From Sphingopyxis fribergensis (GTDB lineage Bacteria; Pseudomonadota; Alphaproteobacteria; Sphingomonadales; Sphingomonadaceae), in NCBI RefSeq assembly GCF_000803645.1, contig NZ_CP009122.1:3634501-3698500 (forward strand): a stretch of DNA of 64,000 nucleotides, read 5' to 3'. This document shows positions 24,491-34,068 of the stretch, piece after piece. Position numbers and translations under genes: made by a program. Under the pieces are notes generated by a model. The model searched no databases, was not told the origin of the DNA, and saw only the letters and a list, made by a program, of their open reading frames with translations. Each line of letters opens with the position of its first letter. Positions within the stretch are counted from its first letter, which is position 1.

Positions 24491-25198
24491 ATGCGCGTAC
24501 TGCTGATCGAGGACGAGCCGACGACCGCGAAAGCGATCGATACGATGCTCACGACCGAAGGCTTCAACGTCTATACCACCGATCTGGGTGAGGAAGGCTT
24601 GGACCTGGGTAAGCTCTATGATTACGATATCATCCTGCTCGACCTGAACCTGCCCGACATGCACGGCTATGATGTGCTGAAAAAGCTCCGCACCGCCAAG
24701 GTGCAGACGCCGGTGCTGATCCTGTCGGGCATTTCGGAAATGGATTCGAAGGTGCGCTCGTTCGGCTTCGGCGCCGACGATTATGTCACCAAGCCGTTCC
24801 ACCGCGACGAACTGGTCGCCCGCATCCACGCGGTTGTCCGGCGGTCGAAGGGCCACAGCCAGAGCGTCATCAAGACGGGCAAGCTGGCGGTCAACCTCGA
24901 CACCAAGACGGTCGAGGTCGACACGACGCGCGTGCATCTGACCGGCAAGGAATATCAGATGCTCGAGCTGCTGAGCCTCCGCAAAGGCACGACGCTCACC
25001 AAGGAAATGTTCCTGAACCACCTTTATGGCGGGATGGACGAGCCCGAACTGAAGATCATCGACGTCTTCATCTGCAAGCTGCGTAAGAAACTCGCGCTCG
25101 CCTGCCACGGCGAAAATTATATCGAGACGGTCTGGGGCCGCGGTTATGTCCTTCGCGATATCGACGACGAAGGCAATGAAGTGCGCCGCGTCGCCTGA
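24491..25198 (+). CDS. ctrA: Cell-cycle response regulator CtrA
   Basis: The 235-residue protein is an OmpR-type response regulator. The receiver domain has [20 protein letters not shown], the phosphoacceptor Asp in [14 protein letters not shown] (about residue 51) and the Lys in [18 protein letters not shown]. The winged-helix DNA-binding domain ends [47 protein letters not shown] is the CtrA-specific segment, given here in summary of residues 158-190. CtrA silences the origin and controls cell-cycle, motility and pilus genes. In sphingomonads it often controls motility. The C-terminus ([11 protein letters not shown]) is like the Ala-Ala-type degradation tail but lacks a final AA. Confidence 0.95.
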   Translation: MRVLLIEDEPTTAKAIDTMLTTEGFNVYTTDLGEEGLDLGKLYDYDIILLDLNLPDMHGYDVLKKLRTAKVQTPVLILSGISEMDSKVRSFGFGADDYVTKPFHRDELVARIHAVVRRSKGHSQSVIKTGKLAVNLDTKTVEVDTTRVHLTGKEYQMLELLSLRKGTTLTKEMFLNHLYGGMDEPELKIIDVFICKLRKKLALACHGENYIETVWGRGYVLRDIDDEGNEVRRVA

Positions 25199-25232
25199 CG
25201 CGGAACGCTTCGCGCAAGTTTACCGAGGGAAG

Positions 25233-25265
25233 CCGGCGCGGAGCGATCCGCGCCGGTTTTCTTTT
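25233..25265 (+). terminator. Intrinsic terminator after ctrA
   Basis: CCGGCGCGGA (25233-25242), loop GCGA, TCCGCGCCGG (25247-25256) then TTTTCTTTT: a perfect 10-bp GC stem with a T run, 34 bases after the stop. Confidence 0.92.
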
Positions 25266-25332
25266 GGGTGGTGTTTGCGGTGTGAGCTGGAAGGCCGCTA
25301 ACGACCAATGGCGTTCGCTCCATTTAATACTT

Positions 25333-25412
25333 CGTCATCCCCGCGAAAGCGGGGATCCAGCGCGCCCGTCGGCTGGCCTAGCCCCTGGGTTCCCGCTTTC
25401 GCGGGAATGACG
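25333..25412. repeat. Dispersed palindromic repeat, family C copy 1
   Basis: CGTCATCCCCGCGAAAGCGGGG at the left and CCCGCTTTCGCGGGAATGACG at the right are reverse-complementary ends, each also a small hairpin. Copy 2 is at 59588-59661. Family A end sequences flank it: GCTAACGACC near 25299-25308 and CGTCCGCTCACCACCCC from 25423, so one repeat seems nested in another. Confidence 0.8.
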
Positions 25413-25493
25413 AATGTGGGGGCGTCCGCTCACCACCCCTTACCGGCCATTCCCGGTGCCCGTCTCTACCGCCCGCCCGCATCACGCCCGCGA

Positions 25494-26768
25494 TTACGTC
25501 AGTCGGTGAATCGGACCGAATTGCGCAACCGCAGCGCCCAAAAAGGGAAGCGCGACGAGCCAGAGGCGCACGCCCGTCACGCCGAGCGGGCTCGCGATGC
25601 TGATCGCCGCGGTCGCGCCGAGGCCGGCGCAGATGAGGAGCAGCCCGACGATCAGACGCCAGTGCGGCACCTCGCCGCTGCCCTTGCTCGCGCGTTCGTA
25701 GCGCGCGAAGAGCATGATCAGCGGGAAGAGCGCGGCGATGTAGAGGATGAACCAGACCGGACGGGCAAGCCACCATGCTGCGCTGCCCGGCGCCACATCG
25801 AGGCCGATGCCGCCGAGCAGCCACGCCGCGATCATCACGAGGACAAAGGCGGTGAGATGCCAGAGATATATCGTCATGATCATGCCGTTGACGAGCACGA
25901 CGCCGGTCCAGATACGGAGATTGCCCAGCATCCGCCGCCCCGCGGGTTCGAGCGCGAGCGCGAAGCCCGCCTGCGCGATGCCGAGCGCAAGCAAGGCGAG
26001 CGTCGGGGGCATCGAGTTGCTGAGGCCGCTTCCCGGCACGCCGATCATCGCGACCGGATAGGGCCCGAAGCCGACGAGCAGCCCGAGCGCGACCAGCCCG
26101 CCGATGCCCCATAAAAGCGCCCTGTCCGGCGCCAGCCGTCCCTCGCTCCACGCAAAGCCGAGCTGGTGGATCGCGAGCCAAACGAAGGCGAAGTTGAGGA
26201 AATTGACGTAGGGCACATCGAAACGCAGCGCCGCGACGTCGATCGCCACCGCGCCCGCGACGAGCGCCCAGAAGGAGGCGAAGCCCCAGCGCTTCCACGC
26301 CCGCCAGGTCAGCGGCACGACCGCGGCGACCATCAGATAGACCGACAGGAACCACACCGGGATCAGCGCAAGTTGTGCCGCCATCGCGACGACGCCGCGC
26401 TCGATCCCCGCCAGCGTCCCGAACATTGCAACGAGCGTCCAGATCAGGAATAGGGGTAGCACCGGGTTGATCAGTCGCTGGAGCCGCCCGCTGTACCAGC
26501 TTTCATAGCTGCCGCCCTTGCGCTGCGTCGCGGCCCACGACACGCCGTTCGAAAAGCCGCCGACGAGGAAGAAGAGCGGCATGACCTGGAAACCCCAGGT
26601 CAGCCACTGCGTCCAAGGGAGGATGCCGAGCAGATGGCCACCCTCGACCGCGCCGTCCTTCATATAGGGCGCGGCGACGAGCCAGTGACCGACGACGACC
26701 GCCAGAATCGACAGCGCGCGGAGGAAATCGACGTAGCGATTGCGTTCGGGCGGCGCCTGCTGCGCCAT
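25494..26768 (-). CDS. Acyltransferase 3 family membrane protein
   Basis: The 424-residue product has about ten membrane helices and the acyltransferase-3 start pattern RNRYVDFLRALSILAVVVGHW, where the R-x10-H pair is catalytic, then GFQVMPLFFLVGGFSNG. Family members O-acetylate or succinylate surface sugars, such as exopolysaccharide or O-antigen, at the inner membrane. An in-frame TTG at 26822 with GGGGAGG upstream would give an alternative start 18 codons earlier (the ATG at 26768 has GGGAG touching it). The gene is divergent from parC. Substrate unknown. Confidence 0.85.
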   Translation of the reverse strand: MAQQAPPERNRYVDFLRALSILAVVVGHWLVAAPYMKDGAVEGGHLLGILPWTQWLTWGFQVMPLFFLVGGFSNGVSWAATQRKGGSYESWYSGRLQRLINPVLPLFLIWTLVAMFGTLAGIERGVVAMAAQLALIPVWFLSVYLMVAAVVPLTWRAWKRWGFASFWALVAGAVAIDVAALRFDVPYVNFLNFAFVWLAIHQLGFAWSEGRLAPDRALLWGIGGLVALGLLVGFGPYPVAMIGVPGSGLSNSMPPTLALLALGIAQAGFALALEPAGRRMLGNLRIWTGVVLVNGMIMTIYLWHLTAFVLVMIAAWLLGGIGLDVAPGSAAWWLARPVWFILYIAALFPLIMLFARYERASKGSGEVPHWRLIVGLLLICAGLGATAAISIASPLGVTGVRLWLVALPFLGAAVAQFGPIHRLT

Positions 26769-26883
26769 CTCCCGCGCCCGCGACCAGATGCTTTTGCGAA
26801 CAACGCCAGTGGCTTCGCTCAAGATACCGCCCCTCCCCAGATCGAAACCACAAGCTAGTCTCGCCAAGCCGCAACGCAAGCCT

Positions 26884-26912
26884 TTGCCTTGGCGCGCCAG
26901 CCTTGCTATCGG
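26884..26912 (+). promoter_or_regulatory. Candidate parC promoter
   Basis: TTGCCT (26884-26889) and TATCGG (26907-26912) are exactly 17 bases apart; the -10 ends 9 bases before the parC ATG and no Shine-Dalgarno sequence is present, so the mRNA could have almost no leader. Confidence 0.4.
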
Positions 26913-26921
26913 CTCCCGACA

Positions 26922-29225
26922 ATGGCCAGCACCACCGACGATCCCGACAATCCCAAACCCGTCCCCGGCATGACCGATACCCCGTTCGACAGTGCGCTGT
27001 CCGAACGCTATCTCGTCTATGCGCTGTCGACGATCACCGCGCGGTCGCTGCCTGATCTCCGCGATGGACTGAAGCCGGTGCATCGCCGCCTGCTGTGGGC
27101 GATGCGCGCGATGCGGCTCGACCCGTCGCAGGGTTACAAGAAGTCGGCGCGCGTCGTCGGCGACGTCATCGGCAAATTCCACCCGCATGGCGATGTCGCG
27201 GTTTACGACGCGATGGTCCGCCTCGCGCAGGATTTCTCGCTCCGCTATCCGCTCGTCGACGGCCAGGGCAATTTCGGCAATATCGACGGCGATAATGCCG
27301 CGGCGTATCGTTATACCGAGGCGCGGCTGACGCGCGTCGCGGTCGACCTGATGCAGGGGCTCGACGAGGGCACGGTCGATTTCAAGCCGACGTACAATGG
27401 CGAAGATGAAGAGCCCGAGATCATGCCGGGGCTGTTCCCGAACCTGCTCGCCAATGGCGCGAGCGGGATCGCGGTCGGCATGGCGACGAACATCCCCCCG
27501 CACAACGCCGCCGAGGTGATTGGCGCGGCGCTGGTGCTGATCGAAAATCCGCAGGCCGAGCTGTCCGAGCTGCTCGAACATGTCAAAGGCCCCGATTTCC
27601 CGACCGGCGGCATCGTCGTCGACAGCGCCGAGACGATCGCCCACGCCTATGAAACCGGGCGCGGCGGTTTTCGCGTCCGCGCGCGTTTTTCGACCGGCAA
27701 GCTGGAAAGCGGCGGCTGGGAAGACAGCGGGATCGAGAAGCAACCCGGCGGCACCTGGCAGCTCGTCATCAGCGAGATCCCGTACGGGGTCGCCAAGGGC
27801 AAGCTGATCGAACAGATCGCGCAGCTGATCGCCGACAAGAAATTGCCGATCCTCGAAGATGTTCGCGACGAAAGCGCCGAAGATCTGCGCATCGTCATCG
27901 AACCCAAGAGCCGCAACGTCGATCCTGATATCCTCAAGGAAAGCCTCTATCGGCTGACCGACCTCGAAAATCGCTTCGCGCTCAACCTCAACGTCCTCGA
28001 CGCGACGCGCACGCCGAAGGTGATGGGGCTGCACCAGCTGCTCACCGAATGGCTGATGCACCAGATCGTCGTGCTCGTCCGCCGTGCGCAGCATCGCATC
28101 AACAAGATCGACGACCGGCTGGAACTGGTCGCGGGCTATATCATCGCCTTCCTCAACCTCGACCGGATCATCGAGATCATCCGTACCGAGGATGAGCCGA
28201 AGCCGGTGATGATCGACGAATTCATCCTGACCGACCGGCAGGCCGAGGCGATCCTCAACATGCGGCTGCGATCCTTGCGCAAGCTCGAGGAAATGGAGCT
28301 GAAACGCGAGCAGGCCGACCTGACCGCCGAGCGCGAGGAGCTGGTCAAGCTGGTCGAGAGCCCCGCGCGGCAGAAGACGCGGCTGCGCAAGGATCTCGAA
28401 AAGCTGCGCGCGGTTTACGGGCTTGAGACGCTGCTCGGCGCGCGCCGCACGACGATTTCCGAAGCCGCTCCGGCGCGCGATATTCCGCTCGACGCGATGA
28501 TCGAGAAGGAGCCGGTGACGGTGATCCTGTCGAAGCGCGGCTGGATCCGCGCCCAGCGGGGCCATGTCGCCGCCGACCAGTGGGCCGAATTCAAGTTCAA
28601 GGAAGGCGATGAGTTGCTGTTCGCCGCGCATGCCCAGACCACCGACAAGCTGCTGATCGCGGCGAGCGACGGGCGTTTCTTCACCATCGGCGCCGACAAG
28701 CTGCCCGGCGGGCGCGGGTTCGGCGAGCCGCTGCGCCTGATGGTCGATATCGATCCCGAGGCGAAGATCGTGGCGATGATCCCCGCGAGTGCCGAGGGCC
28801 GGCTGCTGCTCGCCTCGTCGAGCGGCCACGGCTTTATCGCGCAGATGGCCGAAGTCGTCGCCGAAACGCGCAAGGGGCGCAATGTCGTCAACCTCAAGCC
28901 CAAGGCGGCGCTTGCCCTCGTCAGGCCGATTTCGTCGTCCGACGACAGCGTTGCGGTGGTTGGCGAAAACCGCAAGCTGGTCGTCTTCCCGCTCGCCGAG
29001 GTGCCGGTGATGGCGCGCGGCCAGGGCGTGATGCTGCAACGCTACCGCGACGGCGGGCTCGCCGATGCCGTCAGCTTCGCCTTTGCCGACGGACTGAGCT
29101 GGGCGATGGGCGGCGACACCGGCCGCACGCGGACCGAAACCGACCTTGCCCCCTGGCGCGTTGCGCGCGGGGCCGCCGGACGGATGCCTCCAACCGGTTT
29201 CCCGCGGAACAATCGCTTCGGCTGA
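26922..29225 (+). CDS. parC: DNA topoisomerase IV subunit A
   Basis: The 767-residue protein matches ParC. The breakage-reunion domain contains [20 protein letters not shown], the [19 protein letters not shown] segment and the catalytic Tyr in [11 protein letters not shown]. The C-terminal beta-propeller (from about residue 520) is shorter and less basic than that of GyrA, and no GyrA box is visible, supporting ParC. With ParE it decatenates chromosomes. The start at 26922 follows a good spacing of candidate promoter; a frame to 26889 is unlikely. parE is not in the window. Confidence 0.93.
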   Translation: MASTTDDPDNPKPVPGMTDTPFDSALSERYLVYALSTITARSLPDLRDGLKPVHRRLLWAMRAMRLDPSQGYKKSARVVGDVIGKFHPHGDVAVYDAMVRLAQDFSLRYPLVDGQGNFGNIDGDNAAAYRYTEARLTRVAVDLMQGLDEGTVDFKPTYNGEDEEPEIMPGLFPNLLANGASGIAVGMATNIPPHNAAEVIGAALVLIENPQAELSELLEHVKGPDFPTGGIVVDSAETIAHAYETGRGGFRVRARFSTGKLESGGWEDSGIEKQPGGTWQLVISEIPYGVAKGKLIEQIAQLIADKKLPILEDVRDESAEDLRIVIEPKSRNVDPDILKESLYRLTDLENRFALNLNVLDATRTPKVMGLHQLLTEWLMHQIVVLVRRAQHRINKIDDRLELVAGYIIAFLNLDRIIEIIRTEDEPKPVMIDEFILTDRQAEAILNMRLRSLRKLEEMELKREQADLTAEREELVKLVESPARQKTRLRKDLEKLRAVYGLETLLGARRTTISEAAPARDIPLDAMIEKEPVTVILSKRGWIRAQRGHVAADQWAEFKFKEGDELLFAAHAQTTDKLLIAASDGRFFTIGADKLPGGRGFGEPLRLMVDIDPEAKIVAMIPASAEGRLLLASSSGHGFIAQMAEVVAETRKGRNVVNLKPKAALALVRPISSSDDSVAVVGENRKLVVFPLAEVPVMARGQGVMLQRYRDGGLADAVSFAFADGLSWAMGGDTGRTRTETDLAPWRVARGAAGRMPPTGFPRNNRFG

Positions 29226-29243
29226 CCGCAATTCAAGCTAGCC

Positions 29244-29260
29244 GTAAATCGCTTATTTAC
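29244..29260. promoter_or_regulatory. Palindrome upstream of the GGDEF-EAL gene
   Basis: GTAAAT (29244-29249), CGCTT, ATTTAC (29255-29260) is a perfect 6-bp inverted repeat 24 bases before the first ATG of the downstream gene. It may be an operator; no protein can be assigned. Confidence 0.3.
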
Positions 29261-29284
29261 TTCCCATAACCTAGGCATGGGCCA

Positions 29285-30994
29285 ATGGGGAAAGGTCGCA
29301 CAAAACCCTCTATTATGCCTATCGATAGAACCGGCGAAGACCGGCCCTTATTGTTTGTCGGCTGGATCGACGCGTTGCCCGTTCCGGCCGCGCTGATCAG
29401 ACCGATGGCGCGTGGCAATTTCCGGCTCCATGCCAGCAATGCCGCGTTCGATCGGCTGAGCTTGTCGCCCGCGGGGGTCGAGGCGCCGATCGAGATGCTG
29501 CGCGCGATCGAGCGCGCGTCGCAAAATCCGGACGAATCGCAAGAATTTTCGTGCCAGCTTGGCGACGGGCCCGCGGCGCGCGACCTGCGCGGCTCGATCG
29601 GCCCGCTGCCCACCGAATCGGGCGACGACGGGCTGTTCCTGCTGACACTGATCGACCGGACGCAGGAAATGATGACCGAGCGCAACCTGCGCCGCGAGCT
29701 TGTTTCCGACAGCCTGACCGGGCTTCCCAATCGCGCCGGATTCGAGGAGCTGGTCGAACAGCGCGCGCGGAACGAAGGCTCCGGCGCGGACCATGCGATC
29801 CTGTTGCTTGACCTCGCGCGCTTCAGCCGCATCAACGAACATATCGGGCCGATGGCGGGCGACGAGCTGATCATCACCGTCGCGCGGCGCTTGAAATCGA
29901 GCCTGCGCAGCGGCGACATTTTGGCGCGCACTGGCGGCGACGAATTCGCGATATCGACGCGCGTTACCGGAGGCCGCGCCGATGTCCGCGAAATGGCGCG
30001 GCGTATCCGCGGTTGCTTCGACCATCCTTTCCGTATCGGCAAGCTGAAGGTCAGCGTCGATTGCGCGCTCGGCTGTGCGATCCAGCCCGCAGCTGACACC
30101 GATGTCGCCGACCAGCTCCGCCATGCCCAGATCGCGCTGAAACGCGCGAAGCAGACCGACCGCATCGAAATCTATGAACCCGAAGCCGCGATGCTTTCGG
30201 ACAATCGCTTCGGGATGGAGACCGAGCTGCGCAACGCGATCGAGGAAGACCGGCTCCACCTCGCCTTCCAGCCGCTGATCGAGCTGTCGAGCGGCCGCGT
30301 TGCGGGGTTCGAGGCGCTCGCGCGCTGGGACCATAGCAGCGGCCATGCGGTGTCGCCGACCGAATTCATCCCGATCGCCGAGGATTCGGGCCTGATTGTC
30401 CCGCTCGGCCAATGGGCGATCGGCAAGGCGGCGGCGGTGCTCGCCGACTGGGACCAGCAGAATGGCGCGATCGTCGACGCCTATTTCTCGGTCAATGTTT
30501 CGGCGATCCAGCTGGTACGCGACGATGTCGCCGCGGTGGTGCGCCAGGCGCTCGAAAGCCAGAAGATCGGCGGCGAACGGCTGATGATCGAGCTGACCGA
30601 AAGCGCTATCATCGGGGACCCCGACCTTGCGCTGTCGGTGCTCAGCGAGCTGAAGGCGCTCGACGCGCGCGTCGCGATGGACGATTTCGGCACCGGCTAT
30701 TCGAACCTCGCCTATTTGCAGCGCCTGCCGATCGACGTGCTCAAGATCGACCGCAGCTTTGTCGAACATATGGTCGACGACCGCGACAAGGTGGCGATCG
30801 TCCGCACGATCCAGAGCTTGGCCGAAGTGCTGGGGATGAAGACCACCGCCGAAGGCGTCGAGACCGCCGACCAGGCGCGGCTGCTGTCGGCGCTCGGGTG
30901 CGATTTCGGGCAGGGTTTCCTGTTCGCGCGGCCGATGGATGGAAAATCCGCGCTGGATTATTGGCGTCAGTCGCTGGTGCGGCCGATCTTCTGA
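29285..30994 (+). CDS. Bifunctional GGDEF-EAL protein (diguanylate cyclase/phosphodiesterase)
   Basis: The 569-residue product has an N-terminal PAS-like sensor part (residues about 20-125), a GGDEF domain with ARTGGDEFAIS and an inhibitory I-site RSGD exactly five residues before it, then an EAL domain with FEALARWDH, ELTESA, MDDFGTGYSNL and KIDRSFVEH, all residues needed for c-di-GMP hydrolysis. It can therefore in principle both make and break c-di-GMP. No membrane helix is seen. ATG at 29315 is an alternative start. Its end overlaps the convergent cca gene by 28 bases. Confidence 0.92.
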   Translation: MGKGRTKPSIMPIDRTGEDRPLLFVGWIDALPVPAALIRPMARGNFRLHASNAAFDRLSLSPAGVEAPIEMLRAIERASQNPDESQEFSCQLGDGPAARDLRGSIGPLPTESGDDGLFLLTLIDRTQEMMTERNLRRELVSDSLTGLPNRAGFEELVEQRARNEGSGADHAILLLDLARFSRINEHIGPMAGDELIITVARRLKSSLRSGDILARTGGDEFAISTRVTGGRADVREMARRIRGCFDHPFRIGKLKVSVDCALGCAIQPAADTDVADQLRHAQIALKRAKQTDRIEIYEPEAAMLSDNRFGMETELRNAIEEDRLHLAFQPLIELSSGRVAGFEALARWDHSSGHAVSPTEFIPIAEDSGLIVPLGQWAIGKAAAVLADWDQQNGAIVDAYFSVNVSAIQLVRDDVAAVVRQALESQKIGGERLMIELTESAIIGDPDLALSVLSELKALDARVAMDDFGTGYSNLAYLQRLPIDVLKIDRSFVEHMVDDRDKVAIVRTIQSLAEVLGMKTTAEGVETADQARLLSALGCDFGQGFLFARPMDGKSALDYWRQSLVRPIF

Positions 30995-32163
30995 TCGACA
31001 AGCTGCGCCACGCGCGACGCATCGGGAAAATCCTCCGCCACCCATTCGGCCTCGACCGCTTTCAGGATGCGCGCGACCTCTGGGCCGACCGCGATTCCGC
31101 GCGCGACGATGTCGCCGCCCTTGAGCGGCATTTCGGGGACAGTCCAGTCAGCCAGAACCGCCAGTGCCGCGGGATCGCCGGCGAGCAAATGGACGTCGCG
31201 CGCCGCATCGATGCCGATGGCATAAGCGAGTTGACGGATCGGCCGCCCGACATCGGCGCGGCTTCCACCGAGCGCGGCGAGATGTCTGCGATGGCGCGTC
31301 GACAGGCGCAGCCGGCTTGCGACCTGTTCGGCGATGGCGGCGTCGGCGGGAAGCAGCGCCGAAAGACGGCGCAAGGGCGCGGCAGGCACAGCTGCGGCCT
31401 CCTCATTGGCGACCAGCCGGTCGAGCGCGGCAGCGAAGTCCGGATCGAGTTCGGGCAGCAGCACCGCGAAAATACCGTCGGCGGCCATTTGGCCGACGAT
31501 CGCGCGCGGATCGGGCAGCGCCAATATCTTGGTGAGTTCGTCGGCGATGCGCTCGCGCGACAGGCTTTTGAGCGACTGGCGCGCGGTCACCACCGCAGCG
31601 TGGCTGACCGCGTCGAGTGCGCCGCGACCGAAGCGCGCCGCGAAACGATAGAAACGCAGGATACGCAGATGGTCCTCGGCGATCCGCGTCGCGGCGTCGC
31701 CGATGAAGGCGACGCGCCCGGCCTTCAGGTCGGCAAGACCGCCGAACCAGTCGTCGATCGTGCCGCTATCGGGATCGGCGTAGAGCGCGTTGATCGTGAA
31801 ATCGCGCCGTGCGGCATCGTCGCGCCAGTCGTCGGCGAAGGCGATGGTGGCGCGGCGTCCGTCGGTTTCGACATCGCGGCGCAAGGTCGTGATTTCATGA
31901 TGGTCGCCGCTGGCAATCGCAGTGACGGTGCCGTGCGCGATGCCCGTCGGGATGACCTTGATATCGGCCGCCTCGAGCCGCCGCGTCACCTCCTGCGGCA
32001 GCAACGGGGTTGCGAGGTCGATGTCGGTGACGGGCAAGCCGAGCAAAGTATCGCGCACCGCGCCGCCGACGATCTTCACCGCGCCGCCGTCGCTGCTGAG
32101 CGCGGCGACGATGCGGCGTAGACCGGGTCGTTCGCGCCATCCGGCGCCGGGAAGGATCGTCAC
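30967..32163 (-). CDS. cca: CCA tRNA nucleotidyltransferase
   Basis: The 398-residue enzyme has the class II nucleotidyltransferase start KIVGGAVRDTLLGLPVTDIDLA, with the GGxVRD motif and catalytic DxD, and the basic segment RRDFTINALYAD and EDHLRILRFYRFAARFG typical of CCA-adding enzymes and poly(A) polymerases. It builds or repairs the 3' CCA of tRNAs. The GTG at 32163 is chosen because it overlaps the NUDIX stop in GTGA form; a longer frame reaches 32226. It is the last gene of a DUF1285-NUDIX-cca operon. Confidence 0.92.
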   Translation of the reverse strand: MTILPGAGWRERPGLRRIVAALSSDGGAVKIVGGAVRDTLLGLPVTDIDLATPLLPQEVTRRLEAADIKVIPTGIAHGTVTAIASGDHHEITTLRRDVETDGRRATIAFADDWRDDAARRDFTINALYADPDSGTIDDWFGGLADLKAGRVAFIGDAATRIAEDHLRILRFYRFAARFGRGALDAVSHAAVVTARQSLKSLSRERIADELTKILALPDPRAIVGQMAADGIFAVLLPELDPDFAAALDRLVANEEAAAVPAAPLRRLSALLPADAAIAEQVASRLRLSTRHRRHLAALGGSRADVGRPIRQLAYAIGIDAARDVHLLAGDPAALAVLADWTVPEMPLKGGDIVARGIAVGPEVARILKAVEAEWVAEDFPDASRVAQLVDQKIGRTSD

Positions 32164-32744
32164 CGGTGCCAGCCCGACGGCATCCGCCGCGCCAGATTGA
32201 TGATGATTCCCGCCGTCACGCCCCAAATCCGCCGCCCCTGCCAGTCCATGTCATAATAGTGGCGATCCTGGCCCTGCCAATTCGCATGATGCTGCGTGTA
32301 ATTGTCGGGATTGAACAAAGTGTCGAGCGGCACCTCGAACCAGTCCTCGACCTCGTCGGGATTGGGATCGAGCGGCAGGTCGGGCGGGATCACGCCGAGC
32401 ACCGGGGTGATGATATAGCCACTGCCCGATCGATAGGGTTCGGTCGCGCCGGCGATCATCACGTCGTGACGGCCGAGGCCGATTTCCTCCTCGGCCTCGC
32501 GCAGCGCGGCGTCGATCGCGTCGCGGTCGCCGGGATCGATCTTGCCGCCCGGAAAGGCGACCTGCCCCGCATGGCTGCGCAGCCATTGCGGCCGCTGGGT
32601 CAGGATGACGCCCGGATCGGGCCGGTCGGTGAAGGCGATCAGCACTGCGGCATCGCGGAGGGTCGGGGTGCCGAGATAGGTTTCGTCCTCGCCCGCGTCG
32701 GGGAGCAGATTATCGAGCGCGGCGCGCAGCTTTTCCGAGAGCAT
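32160..32744 (-). CDS. NUDIX hydrolase, CoA pyrophosphatase type
   Basis: The 194-residue protein has the CoA-pyrophosphatase signature ILTQRPQWLRSHAGQVAFPG just before a Nudix box (GGKIDPGDRDAIDAALREAE, continuing EEIGL). In the strict box the fifth-position Glu appears as Asp. This subfamily cleaves CoA to 3',5'-ADP and 4'-phosphopantetheine. The ATG shares a base with the DUF1285 stop and the stop overlaps the cca start by 4 bases, so the three genes are tightly coupled. Confidence 0.92.
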   Translation of the reverse strand: MLSEKLRAALDNLLPDAGEDETYLGTPTLRDAAVLIAFTDRPDPGVILTQRPQWLRSHAGQVAFPGGKIDPGDRDAIDAALREAEEEIGLGRHDVMIAGATEPYRSGSGYIITPVLGVIPPDLPLDPNPDEVEDWFEVPLDTLFNPDNYTQHHANWQGQDRHYYDMDWQGRRIWGVTAGIIINLARRMPSGWHR

Positions 32745-33328
32745 CAGCCGTCCACCAGCGGGAAACGCGCACCGTTCGTCCAGATCGCAGGCGGCTCTGT
32801 ACCCTCGGCGAGCGCCGTGTCGACGATCTCATAATAGAGCGCACGATCGATCCGCGCTTCGAGCCCGTTGCCGATCGTGCCGCGCACATGCAGCCGCGGA
32901 ACGGGGTTGTCGGCGTCGCTGCCGAAGCTGAGTGGATGGTCGGGACCCGCCATGACCAGATCGTCGGTGTCGAGGCGAAAAACGAGCTTGCGCGCTTCGC
33001 CCTCGCCTTCGCTTTTCATCTCGACCGCGCGGAACGGCGTGTCTTCGACGACGATGTTCAATTTTTCGGCGGGCGTGACGAGGACATGGCTGCCGTCGGG
33101 CTCGCGGCGCAGGATCGTCGAAAAGAGCTTGACCATCGCGGGTCGGTTGATGCGCCCGCCCTCGTGAAACCAGCTGCCGTCGGCGCGGATTTCCATGAAG
33201 CTGTCGCCCTCGCGTTCGGGATGCCATTGATCGACCGGCGGCAGCTTGCGCGCAGCGAGCAGTTCGGCGGCTTCGGTCAGCGAGAGCTGCGAGAAGTCCT
33301 TGGGAAGAGACGGTGCGGGGGTGGCCAT
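32744..33328 (-). CDS. DUF1285 domain-containing protein
   Basis: The 194-residue protein matches the DUF1285 family: WHPEREGDSFMEIRADGSWFHEG near residues 42-64 (quoted in part) and the LFSTILRREPDGSHVLVTPAEK segment. A conserved HP/W pattern and acidic beta-rich C-terminus (RLHVRGTIGNGLEARIDRA) are visible. The function of the family is unknown. The ATG at 33328 is chosen over 33412 because homology starts there. It is the promoter-proximal gene of the NUDIX-cca operon. Confidence 0.88.
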   Translation of the reverse strand: MATPAPSLPKDFSQLSLTEAAELLAARKLPPVDQWHPEREGDSFMEIRADGSWFHEGGRINRPAMVKLFSTILRREPDGSHVLVTPAEKLNIVVEDTPFRAVEMKSEGEGEARKLVFRLDTDDLVMAGPDHPLSFGSDADNPVPRLHVRGTIGNGLEARIDRALYYEIVDTALAEGTEPPAIWTNGARFPLVDG

Positions 33329-33381
33329 GTTTCCGACATAGGGGGACGGACGGCGGGTGCAAGTCCACGAAATCAAACCTT

Positions 33382-33466
33382 CGTCATTGCGAGGAACGCA
33401 GCGACGCGGCAATCCAGAGTAGAGTAAGCCACCCTGGATTGCTTCGCGTCGCTCGCAATAACGACG
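33382..33466. repeat. Dispersed palindromic repeat, family D copy 1
   Basis: CGTCATTGCGAG...CAATCCAGAG on the left is mirrored by CTGGATTGC...CTCGCAATAACGACG on the right. A second copy is at 47786-47870. Both lie between gene ends. Confidence 0.78.
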
Positions 33467-33472
33467 TGTTTT

Positions 33473-33979
33473 TTAGCCGCGCGGGCCGATCATTCCCGCC
33501 CCGACCGGCAGAGTGTGCCCGTTCACCGCTCGGGCGAGAAGGCGGCGTTTCTCATACGGGCCGGGCAAATCCCATTCGCCCGTCGCATCGGCGGTGAAGC
33601 CGAAGAAACGGCCATAATATTCGGGATCGCCGATCATCATCAGCGCGCCTTCGGCGTGGATTTCGGCGGCATCGAGCATCTTCGCCATCAGGGCGCGGCC
33701 ATGGCCGCCGCGCTGGACGTCGGGGCGGACCGCGACAGGACCGACCATCACCAGCGGAACATCGGCGGCATCGGGCGCACGGAGCGCGACGGGCCAGCAC
33801 TGGATCGTGCCGAGCAGCACGCCATCCTCGACAGCAGCGAAGCTGAGGGCAGGCACCGCATCGACGCCCTCGCGGATGCGATAGGCGGTTCGACCAAAGC
33901 GATCCGATCCGAAAGCGGCGTCGAGGAGATCCTCGACCGCCTGCGGCTCGATATTCGACAATGGAAGTAACTCGACCAA
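33473..33979 (-). CDS. GNAT family N-acetyltransferase
   Basis: The 168-residue protein has the GNAT acetyl-CoA motif A, VGPVAVRPDVQRGGHGRALMAKM (residues about 77-99, a R/Q-x-x-G-x-G/A type loop), preceded by TIQCWPVAL and followed by GDPEYYGRFFGF. This belongs to the YhbS-like group; the acceptor is not known. The frame starts at a TTG codon with AAAGGG 6 bases upstream, unusual but acceptable; no ATG occurs nearby. It is divergent from folB. Confidence 0.82.
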   Translation of the reverse strand: MVELLPLSNIEPQAVEDLLDAAFGSDRFGRTAYRIREGVDAVPALSFAAVEDGVLLGTIQCWPVALRAPDAADVPLVMVGPVAVRPDVQRGGHGRALMAKMLDAAEIHAEGALMMIGDPEYYGRFFGFTADATGEWDLPGPYEKRRLLARAVNGHTLPVGAGMIGPRG

Positions 33980-34068
33980 CGCGTACCCTTTCGCTAATGC
34001 GGCGGCGCTTTAGGGTCCGGCGTCGGTATTGCAAAGCCGAATGTCGCGCCCGCCTGCAGGATGACCAT

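Noticed and set aside
25494..29231. 1245-codon minus-strand frame that runs through the whole antisense of parC
   Set aside because: Only the part up to about 26768 has membrane-acyltransferase features; the rest is low-complexity Arg/Asp/Ala sequence opposite the conserved parC and is a GC-rich codon shadow.
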